This document shows, in pieces, positions 1 through 7,778 of a stretch of DNA of 64,000 nt. The notes beneath the pieces are model-generated. The model did no database searches. It was not told where the DNA came from and saw only the letters and a list, made by a program, of their open reading frames with translations. This DNA is from Chitinophagaceae bacterium. Lineage in GTDB: Bacteria; Bacteroidota; Bacteroidia; Chitinophagales; Chitinophagaceae. The position numbers were made by a program, and so were the translations under genes. Positions within the stretch are counted from its first letter, which is position 1; each line of letters opens with the position of its first letter. The stretch covers positions 1-64,000 of the forward strand of contig JAGKWS010000004.1 of the NCBI GenBank assembly GCA_021151685.1, read 5' to 3'.

Positions 1-130
1 CCCCCATACCGCCCAGCCTACCTCGATATTCAGGTCATCAAACGCACCCGCCGTAACCACTGGTAGCCCTCATTGAAAGACAAAGCAAGACATTAGGGTA
101 AAAAGATAGTTGTGACAAGCCTCCTAAAAC
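1..130. other. Left edge, undecided coding fragment
   Basis: The first 66 bases are open on the + strand and end with TAG at 64-66, which would give the last 21 residues of a basic protein ending RTRRNHW. The - strand is also open from a GTG at 60-58 out of the window (MVTAGAFDDLNIEVGW...). Codon choice fits the local genes slightly better on the - strand, but I cannot decide. Bases 67-130 show no gene. Confidence 0.25.
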
Positions 131-139
131 ATGTTTTGG

Positions 140-235
140 ACTCTGGTCTTTGGTCTTTGGTCTTTAGAATTTGTCCTTTGGGATTTGGACTCTGAGATTT
201 GTCCTTTGGGATTTGGAATTTGGAATTTGGCCTTT
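140..235 (+). repeat. T/G-rich degenerate heptad repeat upstream of rnhB
   Basis: The unit GGTCTTT is repeated three times around 145-165. An exact 21-base direct repeat (ATTTGTCCTTTGGGATTTGG plus A) lies at 169-189 and 197-217, a 28-base period, followed by GGAATTT twice. The frame is open and runs into rnhB, but the peptide it would encode is low-complexity (WSLEFVLWDL...) and does not belong to RNase HII. Confidence 0.8.
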
Positions 236-271
236 AGTATTTCCATTCCCGAACAGCTTACATTTGCATCC

Positions 272-874
272 ATGCTGTTGCAGCGCTATACACAGGGGCT
301 TATAGAAGCCGGGTGCGATGAGGCCGGCCGTGGTTGCCTTGCCGGGCCGGTTTTTGCGGCGGCAGTGGTGCTACCAGCCGGTTTTTACCACCCATTGCTC
401 AACGATAGTAAGAAGCTCACCGAGGTGCAGCGCACCACATTGCGCCCCATTATAGAGCAGCAGGCCGTGGCATGGGCCGTTTGCAGTGCCGATGTGGCCG
501 AGATAGACCGGGTAAACATCCTCAGAGCGTCGTTCGGGGCCATGCACAGGGCTATAGATGCGCTACAAGTGCGGCCAGAGTTGTTGCTCATAGACGGGCA
601 TATCTTTCCGCCCTATATGGGCATTAGTCACCAATGCATTGTAAAGGGCGATGGTAAGTATGCGGCTATAGCTGCTGCCAGTATTTTGGCCAAAACCCAC
701 CGCGATGCGCATATGCTGCAACTGCACCAGCAGTACCCCCAATATGGTTGGGAAAGCAATAAGGGCTACGGTACACCGGCTCATATGCGGCTGCTTCGGC
801 AGTATGGTCTTACGCCCCACCACAGGCTTAGTTTCGAGCCCTGCACCACCATGGCTGCCACACAAAACGGGTAG
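272..874 (+). CDS. rnhB: Ribonuclease HII
   Basis: RnhB removes RNA paired to DNA, including single misincorporated ribonucleotides, in the cytoplasm. The 200-residue product has the type 2 RNase H acidic residues: D16 and E17 in GCDEAGRGCLAGP, the Asp of LLIDGH near residue 110, and the Asp of ILAKTHRD near residue 150. The frame is open back to 131, but everything before 272 is a T/G-rich repeat array. The ATG at 272 gives MLLQRYTQGLIEAGCDEAGRG, a normal RnhB N-terminus. The length is typical for the family. The gene stands alone, with a 116-base gap before a TonB receptor on the same strand. Function is very likely; the exact start is likely. Confidence 0.95.
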   Translation: MLLQRYTQGLIEAGCDEAGRGCLAGPVFAAAVVLPAGFYHPLLNDSKKLTEVQRTTLRPIIEQQAVAWAVCSADVAEIDRVNILRASFGAMHRAIDALQVRPELLLIDGHIFPPYMGISHQCIVKGDGKYAAIAAASILAKTHRDAHMLQLHQQYPQYGWESNKGYGTPAHMRLLRQYGLTPHHRLSFEPCTTMAATQNG

Positions 875-990
875 GTAACACCGGCGCAATGTTACCGTAA
901 TGTTTCCCCTGTATTAACTTAACCCAACAGTAAACTTGACGTAACAATATGATAATATTGGAATGAGACTTTTGCATCAAATTTTAATCA

Positions 991-3795
991 ATGCGTAGTT
1001 TTATACTGCTTACAGTATTATTAAGTTCTTTTTTCAGTGCGCTGGCCGGTGGCAAAATAACCGGTAAAGTTACCGACGAGAAAAGTGGTGAAACCATTAT
1101 AGGCGCGGTAATAATGGTAAAAGGCCAAACAATGGGTGGCACGTCCGACATAGATGGCAATTTTGTAATAGCAATAGCCCCCGGTACCTACACAGTAGAA
1201 GTAAAGTATATAGGCTACCAAACCAAAGAAATAAGCGATGTAGTAGTGGTAGACAATAAGGAAACCAATGTAAAGGTTGTCCTTTCTCAGTCTAAAGCTA
1301 CAGACCTGTCGGAAGTAGTGGTTCGCTCTACATTGAAGAAAGAAAACATCAGCGCACTGTATGTACAGCAGAAAAATATGGCTGCTATATCAGACGGTAT
1401 CTCTGCCGACCTCATCAAGCGTTCGCCAGACCGTAATACTGGCGAGGTGCTGAAGCGCGTAAGCGGTACTACCATACAAGACAATAAGTTTGTGATAGTA
1501 CGTGGTCTGTCAGACCGTTACAACACCGCCATACTGGACAATGCTGTACTGCCCAGTACCGAGCCCAACAGAAAGGCATTCTCTTTCGACATCATACCAT
1601 CGAACGTTATTGATAATATAGTGATTACCAAGGCGGGTACGCCCGACCTTCCCGGCGATTTTGCAGGTGGTGTAGTATCTATTCAAACCAAGGAAATACC
1701 CGAGAAGAACTTTGCATCGGTAAGTGTAGGCGGTATGTGGAATGCTGTTTCTACCTTCAAGTCTTTCAAAACAGGCTTCAAGAGCAGTACCGATATGCTG
1801 GGTTTTGATGATGGTAGCCGTCAGTTGCCTTCTTCATTTCCATCGGCCAATGCCGTTGCAGGTGGTACGCTTACCAGGTCTCAGCAGGCTGCTGCCGGTG
1901 CGTCTCTGAATAATGACTACACCATTACAGAAAGAAACGGTCTGCCCGGTATGAGCCTGCAAGGTTCTATGGGCCGTGCATGGAACCTGAAGAACAGTGC
2001 CCGTATGGGTATGGTGGCCGGTGTTTCTTACAGCCACAACGAAACTGTGCTGCGCGATGTGCAACGCCGCTACGACAACTACGACTATACCGACAACGTG
2101 TACAAGTACTCTACCAATGTGGGCGGTATGGTGAACCTTGGCTACAATGCAGGCCGCATGAAGCTGATATGGAAGAATTTGTATAACCGCAACTTCGATG
2201 ATAACTTCCTGTTTCGCGAGGGTGAGAACTTCTCCAGTTCCAAGTACATTAACTATTATGCTTACGACCTGATTCAGAAAGCATTGTTCAAGAGCTCGCT
2301 GGAAGGTACTGTAAGTGTAGGCAAGGGCCAGAACAAAATAAACTGGGTAGCGGCTTACAACAACATCATCAACAATCAGCCCGACCAGAAGAAAACAACC
2401 TACTTCCGCAACGAGAGTACCGGACAAATGGTGGCCGACAACAACACTATAGGTAAGGCCAACAATCGTTTGTTCTCAAACCTGGGCGAAAATGTTTTCA
2501 TTGCATCTGCCAATTATACAATGCCTTTCAAGATGGCTGGTAAGAGCAGCACCTTTAAGGCGGGTGTACTGGGCCAGTACCGCAACCGCGACTTCTCTGC
2601 CCGCTTCATAGGCATGGTACCCGATATAGACCCGAGCAATACGGCTGCTGTACCTTACAAAAACTCCACTCTGCCTATTGCTGAACTGTACAACAGCGAG
2701 GCCGTAAAGAATGGTGCTTACCTGCTGAACGACATCACATCGGGCTCTGATAGCTATACTGCCAGTACCACTACCGGTGCCGCATATGCCATGCTGGACA
2801 ATCGTTTCTCGGAGCGTTTGCGCCTTGTATGGGGTAGCAGGGTAGAGTATTTCAACCTTCAGTTGAATTCTAAACTGTCTGGCAAGAATCTGAATGTAGA
2901 TACTACATGGATAGACATCCTTCCTTCGGCCAACCTTACGTATGCACTTACCGAGAAGGCTAATTTCCGTGCATCGTACTACCGCACGGTTGCCCGCCCC
3001 GAGCTGCGCGAGATAGCACCATTTGCTTATTACGACTACGAATTGTCGGCACTTATCAATGGTAATCCAAGGCTTACCCGTACCCAAATCAACAATGCCG
3101 ATTTGCGTTATGAACTGTACCCCAACAATGGCGAGGTAATCTCTGGTTCTGTCTTCTACAAACACTTTACCAATACCATAGAAAACGAGGTGTATTCTTC
3201 TGGTATCAGCACCTTCGAGATAAAGCCCAACAACTACAAGAGTGCCTATAACGTGGGTGTAGAGGGCGATATCCGCAAGTCTTTGGCCTTCATTGCACCA
3301 TCTTCTTTCCTGCAACGTATGACGTTCTATACCAATGCAGCCTACATCAAGTCTATGGTGCAGGATACTACAAAAGGTGCGCAAGATCGTCCGCTTACCG
3401 GTCAGTCTGGTTATGTACTTAACTCCAGCCTTACCTATGCTGCCGAGAATAACAAGGTGTCATTCACGCTTATGTTCAACCGTATTGGTCAGCGTATATA
3501 CCTTGTTGGTCAAGGCGGTGGTTCTACCGGCTACCTGTTGGGCAATGTATATGAGCGTCCGCGTAACCTGCTCGATTTTCAGGCAACTTACGCTATATCA
3601 GAGCGTAGCGAAATACGCATGAGTGTGAAGGACATCTTCAATGCTACCTACCTGTTCTACTACGATCAGAATGGCAATAAGAAGTTCGATAATCCCACAT
3701 TTGTAAAGGGTAGTGTGAACTCGGCCGAAGACTATATATTGTCGAAATACCGCCCTGGTACATCGTTATTGTTCAACTATACATACAAATTCTGA
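991..3795 (+). CDS. TonB-dependent outer-membrane receptor
   Basis: A 934-residue outer-membrane receptor. A signal peptide (residues 1-19, ending SALAG) is followed by a carboxypeptidase-regulatory-like beta-sandwich at about 22-108 (GKITGKVTDEKSGETIIGA). A plug domain lies near 130-240, with DRNTGEVLKRVSG, VIVRGLSDRYN and PGDFAGGVVSI. The rest is a long aromatic-rich beta-barrel ending in an aromatic residue (LLFNYTYKF). Receptors of this kind import ligands using TonB-ExbBD energy. The next gene is a surface-type lipoprotein on the same strand, which suggests a receptor/lipoprotein pair, but a hairpin at 3829-3865 separates them, so they may be transcribed separately. Nothing here reveals the ligand. 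Related SusC-type proteins are usually longer and paired with SusD, and no SusD is present. Confidence 0.9.
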   Translation: MRSFILLTVLLSSFFSALAGGKITGKVTDEKSGETIIGAVIMVKGQTMGGTSDIDGNFVIAIAPGTYTVEVKYIGYQTKEISDVVVVDNKETNVKVVLSQSKATDLSEVVVRSTLKKENISALYVQQKNMAAISDGISADLIKRSPDRNTGEVLKRVSGTTIQDNKFVIVRGLSDRYNTAILDNAVLPSTEPNRKAFSFDIIPSNVIDNIVITKAGTPDLPGDFAGGVVSIQTKEIPEKNFASVSVGGMWNAVSTFKSFKTGFKSSTDMLGFDDGSRQLPSSFPSANAVAGGTLTRSQQAAAGASLNNDYTITERNGLPGMSLQGSMGRAWNLKNSARMGMVAGVSYSHNETVLRDVQRRYDNYDYTDNVYKYSTNVGGMVNLGYNAGRMKLIWKNLYNRNFDDNFLFREGENFSSSKYINYYAYDLIQKALFKSSLEGTVSVGKGQNKINWVAAYNNIINNQPDQKKTTYFRNESTGQMVADNNTIGKANNRLFSNLGENVFIASANYTMPFKMAGKSSTFKAGVLGQYRNRDFSARFIGMVPDIDPSNTAAVPYKNSTLPIAELYNSEAVKNGAYLLNDITSGSDSYTASTTTGAAYAMLDNRFSERLRLVWGSRVEYFNLQLNSKLSGKNLNVDTTWIDILPSANLTYALTEKANFRASYYRTVARPELREIAPFAYYDYELSALINGNPRLTRTQINNADLRYELYPNNGEVISGSVFYKHFTNTIENEVYSSGISTFEIKPNNYKSAYNVGVEGDIRKSLAFIAPSSFLQRMTFYTNAAYIKSMVQDTTKGAQDRPLTGQSGYVLNSSLTYAAENNKVSFTLMFNRIGQRIYLVGQGGGSTGYLLGNVYERPRNLLDFQATYAISERSEIRMSVKDIFNATYLFYYDQNGNKKFDNPTFVKGSVNSAEDYILSKYRPGTSLLFNYTYKF

Positions 3796-3828
3796 TAAAC
3801 AGTTCTTAGTAACAGTCGGTTCATATTC

Positions 3829-3865
3829 GCAAGAACGTCTGCTGGTTTTCGGCAGGCGTTCTTGC
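3829..3865 (+). terminator. Hairpin after TonB receptor
   Basis: A 14-base stem (GCAAGAACGTCTGC pairing with GCAGGCGTTCTTGC, one G-T wobble) with a 9-base loop, followed by ATTTATAG. It lacks a strong T run, so it may be partial read-through or a processing stem rather than full termination. Confidence 0.6.
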
Positions 3866-3979
3866 ATTTATAGTGTGCTGATTATCAGTTTTGTAGACGA
3901 TTTTGTTTGTCGGGGTTATTCTTTTTGCGACTTAACGTTTAGATAATGTGACGGTAATATAGCCGTCATATTAGGGTGA

Positions 3980-3987
3980 TAGTTTTG
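3980..3987 (+). promoter_or_regulatory. -7 box TAGTTTTG
   Basis: A perfect match to the Bacteroidota -7 consensus TAnnTTTG, 20 bases before the ATG at 4008. I see no clear TTG at the expected -33 distance. Confidence 0.45.
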
Positions 3988-4007
3988 CTTCAAATTTCAA
4001 AAACAAC

Positions 4008-5420
4008 ATGAAAAAAGTGATCCTTAGCCTTACGGCACTGAGTCTGATTCTGGGAGCAGCATCTTGTAAGAAGAACAACAACGATGATGATGGTACTACA
4101 GTGGTTACCCCAACTGGTCCGGAAGAGCTGACAGGTGACATTTCTGCAGACCGTACATTGTCTGCCGATAAGAAGTATTTGCTGAAAGGTTTTGTGTACG
4201 TAAAAAGTGGTGTTACACTTACTATACCAGCAGGTACGGTAATAATGGGCGACAAGGCTACCAAGGGTACGCTGGTTGTAACCCGTGGTGGTAAGATAAA
4301 TGCTACCGGTACTGCCGATAAGCCGGTAATTTTCACATCTGGTTTGCCCGCCGGTGCACGCCGCGAAGGCGATTGGGGTGGTGTAATATTGCTGGGTAAG
4401 GCACCTGTAAATGCAACTGGTGGCGAAGCCAAGATAGAAGGTGGTCTGGTAGCTACAAGCGGTGGCGACGAGAAAGCATACATCTATTACGGTGGTACCG
4501 ATGCTGCCGACAACTCTGGTACTCTGAAGTATGTACGTATAGAGTTTGCAGGTATTGCTTACTCGCCCGATAACGAAATAAACGGCCTTACAATGGGTGG
4601 TGTGGGTAATGGTACTACCATCAGCTATGTACAGGTTTACCGCTCTGGCGATGACGGTTTCGAGTGGTTTGGCGGTACTGTAAACTGCGATCACCTTGTA
4701 TCTACTTACTCTTGGGATGACGATTTCGATACCGATAACGGTTTCTCTGGTAATGTTCAGTATGGTCTGATACAGCGTTATAAGACAATTGCTGACCAGT
4801 CTGGTTCAAACGCTTTTGAATCTGATAACGATGCCAACGGTTCTACCAACAGCCCCAAAACATCGGCTAAGTTTGCCAACGTCACTGTGTTGGGTCCGGT
4901 ACTTACTACAGGTACATCTGGTATCGATGCCAGCTATCAGAATGCTGCACAAATCCGTCGTAACTCTTCTATCAGCATCTACAACTCTATATTGGCTGGT
5001 TTCCCTATAGGTCTGTACATAGACGATACAAAGGGTTCAAAAACTATCGAGAACGTAAAAGGTGGCACACTGGGCTTCCAGGGCAATATTTTAGCAGGTT
5101 GCAACACACCATGGAAAGCTGAAGCACTGGCAACTGCCGACTCTACAGCATACAAAACATGGAGAACTGCTACAGGTACTACCGTACTGACAAGTGCTGC
5201 CGACATTCTGTTGGTAGATCCTAACAAATTCTCTGCTGCTGTAGGTACTACTACCGGTACGCCTAACTTCCTGTTGCAGGCTTCATCTCCTGCTGCATCT
5301 GGCGCGGTGTCTGTAAGCTCTTACGGTCTTACCAACACTACTTACCGTGGTGCGTTTGATGGTAGCAATGACTGGACTAAGGGCTGGACTACATGGGCTG
5401 CTGAAAGCACTGCTTATTAA
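4008..5420 (+). CDS. Beta-helix-like lipoprotein paired with TonB receptor
   Basis: A 470-residue predicted lipoprotein. The signal peptide MKKVILSLTALSLILGAASC ends in a lipobox (AASC) with Cys20, followed by a KKNNNDDD linker typical of surface-exposed Bacteroidota lipoproteins. The body is rich in short repeats of Gly, Asn, Thr and Val (VTLTIPAGTVIMGD, GGKINATGTADKPVIFTS, GTLKYVRIEFAG, GTTISYVQVYRSGDDGFEWFGG), which looks like a right-handed parallel beta-helix. Its place next to the TonB receptor gene suggests it helps capture a ligand at the cell surface. I cannot name the substrate. No catalytic motif was recognised. Confidence 0.8.
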   Translation: MKKVILSLTALSLILGAASCKKNNNDDDGTTVVTPTGPEELTGDISADRTLSADKKYLLKGFVYVKSGVTLTIPAGTVIMGDKATKGTLVVTRGGKINATGTADKPVIFTSGLPAGARREGDWGGVILLGKAPVNATGGEAKIEGGLVATSGGDEKAYIYYGGTDAADNSGTLKYVRIEFAGIAYSPDNEINGLTMGGVGNGTTISYVQVYRSGDDGFEWFGGTVNCDHLVSTYSWDDDFDTDNGFSGNVQYGLIQRYKTIADQSGSNAFESDNDANGSTNSPKTSAKFANVTVLGPVLTTGTSGIDASYQNAAQIRRNSSISIYNSILAGFPIGLYIDDTKGSKTIENVKGGTLGFQGNILAGCNTPWKAEALATADSTAYKTWRTATGTTVLTSAADILLVDPNKFSAAVGTTTGTPNFLLQASSPAASGAVSVSSYGLTNTTYRGAFDGSNDWTKGWTTWAAESTAY

Positions 5421-5453
5421 TAGTTTGATTGATTAAAATTACTGTCGTAAAAC

Positions 5454-5490
5454 ACCGGGCTGCGTTTCTTCGCGGCCCGGTTTGTTTTTT
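5454..5490 (+). terminator. Rho-independent terminator
   Basis: ACCGGGCTGCG pairs with CGCGGCCCGGT across a 6-base loop (one G-T wobble), followed by TTTGTTTTTT. It closes the lipoprotein gene and sits before moaD. Confidence 0.85.
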
Positions 5491-5527
5491 GCCGATATTT
5501 GTTACCAACAGCGAAGACAACCTGATA

Positions 5528-5767
5528 ATGACCATCTCCGTATTGACATTTGGTATTGCCCGGCAGATAACCGGAGGCACGGTTGTATTGCCCCATACCG
5601 ACGTGCCGAATGCTGCCTCACTGCTACAATTGATGAAGGAGAAGTACCCCGCACTGGCAAACCTGCGGTCGCTGGCGGTGGCGGTAAATGGCCAATATGC
5701 CGATGCTGCAACAAGCATACAACCGGGCGACGAAGTAGCCCTGATACCACCGGTAAGTGGTGGATAG
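5528..5767 (+). CDS. moaD: Molybdopterin synthase sulfur carrier MoaD
   Basis: The small subunit of molybdopterin synthase. It carries a C-terminal thiocarboxylate that supplies sulfur to precursor Z (cPMP). The 79-residue product has a ubiquitin-like fold pattern (MTISVLTFGIARQITGG..., LAVAVNGQYAD, GDEVALIPPVSGG) and ends in the essential Gly-Gly. The frame is open from 5429, but that upstream part overlaps the terminator at 5454-5490, so the ATG at 5528 is chosen. moaE follows after a 4-base gap, so the two subunits are made from one message. No other Moa or Moe genes lie in this window. Confidence 0.93.
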   Translation: MTISVLTFGIARQITGGTVVLPHTDVPNAASLLQLMKEKYPALANLRSLAVAVNGQYADAATSIQPGDEVALIPPVSGG

Positions 5768-5771
5768 ACCT

Positions 5772-6191
5772 ATGGTAACAGACATACAGATATGGAACAA
5801 GCCACTGGATGTGGCCACTTGCGCAGGACTTGTAATAAGCCCCGATAGTGGAGGAACGGATATGTTTGTGGGTACGGTACGCAATGCTACAAAGGGCCGT
5901 GTGGTGCTGCGGCTGGAGTTTGAGGCTTACGAGACAATGGCCCTGAGCGAGATGCAGAAACTGGCCGCCGCCGCTGCCGGGCTATGGCCGCTGCATGCGG
6001 TGCTGATGCACCATAGGGTAGGGGTGCTGCTACCGGGCGAAATAGCAGTGATTATAGCGGTATCGGCGGCGCACCGCGATGCGGCATTTGCGGCCTGCCG
6101 CTACCTGATAGATACCTTGAAAGAGACGGTGCCCATTTGGAAAAAGGAAGTATTTGCCGATGGCGAAGAGTGGGTGTCTGCCCACCCCTGA
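5772..6191 (+). CDS. moaE: Molybdopterin synthase catalytic subunit MoaE
   Basis: The large, catalytic subunit of molybdopterin synthase; a MoaE dimer with two MoaD converts cPMP to molybdopterin. The 139-residue product has the family motifs FVGTVRNATKGR, LEFEAYETMALSEM, HRVG...PGEIAVIIAVSAAHR, and the active-site region VPIWKKE with its conserved lysines, followed by GEEWV. The ATG at 5772 lies 4 bases after the moaD stop. A GTG at 5757 in the same frame would overlap moaD and add five residues, but the ATG is more natural. Confidence 0.94.
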   Translation: MVTDIQIWNKPLDVATCAGLVISPDSGGTDMFVGTVRNATKGRVVLRLEFEAYETMALSEMQKLAAAAAGLWPLHAVLMHHRVGVLLPGEIAVIIAVSAAHRDAAFAACRYLIDTLKETVPIWKKEVFADGEEWVSAHP

Positions 6192-6240
6192 CCGCAATTG
6201 TGCGTTATACCCCAATAGATGCCCGAGTGGCTATTTGTAG

Positions 6241-6248
6241 TAGTTTTG
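6241..6248 (+). promoter_or_regulatory. -7 box TAGTTTTG
   Basis: A perfect TAnnTTTG match 53 bases before the ATG at 6302, in the gap after moaE. The same octamer lies before the gene at 4008. No convincing -33 TTG is present. Confidence 0.4.
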
Positions 6249-6301
6249 CTGCAATTCTGTGGCCGTATTATGGCCTTTCAAATACGTAAATAAACGAGTA
6301 T

Positions 6302-7705
6302 ATGGAAATAAAACAATTGTATACCAAATGCCTGAGCGAGGCGGCCTATTTTGTGGCCAGTAATGGAGAGGCCGCAGTAATAGACCCTCTTCGCGATGTA
6401 GATGAATACCTGCAAATGGCAGAGGAGATGGGTGTGAAGATCAAGTACATTTTTGAGACGCATTTTCATGCTGATTTTGTGAGTGGACATCTGGAACTGG
6501 CCAAGAAGACAGGTGCCCCCATTGTGTATGGCCCCGATACGCAGGCGCGGTACAAGGTGCATGTGGCCAGGGATGGCGAGGAGTTTGCCATAGGTAACAT
6601 CAAGATAACGGCAGTACATACGCCGGGCCATACATTGGAGAGTACCTGCTACGTGCTTTCTGATGAAAATGGTGCACCTCATTGCATTTTTACCGGCGAT
6701 ACGCTTTTTGTGGGCGATGTGGGCCGCCCTGACCTGTTTAGCGGCAACATGAGTAAGGAAGAGCTGGCGGGTATGATGTATGATACCCTGCAAAACAAGA
6801 TAAAGCCCCTCGAAGACCATATTGTTGTCTATCCCGCACATGGGCCGGGCTCGGCATGTGGCAAGAGTTTGGGGGCAGAGACCTTTAGTACCATTGGCAC
6901 ACAAAAGGCTACCAACTATGCACTGAAGGACATGAGTAAGGAAGAGTTCATTAAGACGGTGACGGCTGGTTTGTCTACTCCTCCTGCTTACTTTCCCATC
7001 AATGCCCGCATCAATAAGGAAGGGTATGATAGTTTGGATGATGTGATGGGTACCGGCATGCAGGCATTGACAGTTACCGACTTCAAAGAGAAGGTAAAAG
7101 AAGGTGCGTTGATACTGGATACGCGTGCCTCTACCGTATTTACCAACGGTTTTGTGCCGGGTTCGGTAAGTGTGGGGCTTGATGGTCGTTTTGCCGAATG
7201 GGCTGGCCAGATACTGCCTTACAACCAGTCTATTGTATTGGTTACAGAAGACGGTAAGGAGAAGGAAAGCATTGTGCGCCTGGCACGTGTGGGTATAGAC
7301 AATGTGCAGGGCTACCTGCAAGGCGGCTACGATGCATGGCAGCAAGCCGACGAACCTATAGACCTGATAATAGATATAGAGGCCGATGAACTGGCCATGG
7401 ATATGCCACACGACGACCTGCTGGAAGTAATAGATGTGCGCAAGCCCGGCGAGTTTGAAGCCGGCCATGTGCAGGGGGCCATCAATGTGCCACTGGATAC
7501 TATGGCCGACCCTGCCAACATAGCGATGATAGACGATGAGCGCAACCTATATATACACTGTGCCGGTGGCTACCGGTCGGTGATTGCTGCTTCGCTGCTG
7601 AAGCGTGAGGGGTATCATAACCTGCGCAATGTGCTGGGTGGCTATGCCAAAATAAAGGGCGAAAAAGGCATTAAAATTGCCCATCCTGACAAGGCAAAGG
7701 CGTAA
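6302..7705 (+). CDS. MBL-fold persulfide dioxygenase-like/double rhodanese protein
   Basis: A 467-residue cytoplasmic protein. The N-terminal metallo-beta-lactamase domain (about 1-240) has the metal site H54-x-H56-x-D58 with H63 (THFHADFVSGH), HTPGHT, FTGDTLFVGDVGRPDLF and VYPAHGPGSACG, a pattern close to ETHE1-type persulfide dioxygenases. Two rhodanese domains follow. The first (about 250-350) has VTEDGKEKE where the active-site Cys loop should be, so it is probably catalytically dead. The second (about 370-465) has VIDVRKPGEFEAGH and the active loop HCAGGYRS with its Cys. The family oxidises glutathione or protein persulfides to sulfite, and the fused rhodanese passes sulfur. The role here is inferred from domains. 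The gene stands alone between terminators. Confidence 0.88.
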   Translation: MEIKQLYTKCLSEAAYFVASNGEAAVIDPLRDVDEYLQMAEEMGVKIKYIFETHFHADFVSGHLELAKKTGAPIVYGPDTQARYKVHVARDGEEFAIGNIKITAVHTPGHTLESTCYVLSDENGAPHCIFTGDTLFVGDVGRPDLFSGNMSKEELAGMMYDTLQNKIKPLEDHIVVYPAHGPGSACGKSLGAETFSTIGTQKATNYALKDMSKEEFIKTVTAGLSTPPAYFPINARINKEGYDSLDDVMGTGMQALTVTDFKEKVKEGALILDTRASTVFTNGFVPGSVSVGLDGRFAEWAGQILPYNQSIVLVTEDGKEKESIVRLARVGIDNVQGYLQGGYDAWQQADEPIDLIIDIEADELAMDMPHDDLLEVIDVRKPGEFEAGHVQGAINVPLDTMADPANIAMIDDERNLYIHCAGGYRSVIAASLLKREGYHNLRNVLGGYAKIKGEKGIKIAHPDKAKA

Positions 7706-7722
7706 GAACAAGAACGACATAA

Positions 7723-7765
7723 AACAGCAACGCCCGGCAATTGAAACATGCCGGGCGTTGCTGTT
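7723..7765. terminator. Bidirectional terminator
   Basis: A perfect 17-base stem (AACAGCAACGCCCGGCA with its complement) and a 9-base loop between the convergent genes ending at 7705 (+) and 7779 (-). It can serve both strands. Confidence 0.85.
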
Positions 7766-7778
7766 ATGTTGCTGTTGT

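Noticed and set aside
1834..2427. 197-codon - strand frame inside the TonB receptor
   Set aside because: It is antisense to a well-supported receptor gene and has no signal or motif; the same applies to the other long antisense frames in the receptor and porU genes.
5482..5778. 98-codon + strand frame overlapping moaD
   Set aside because: The sequence is a frame shadow of moaD, which has the clear Gly-Gly end and is followed by moaE.
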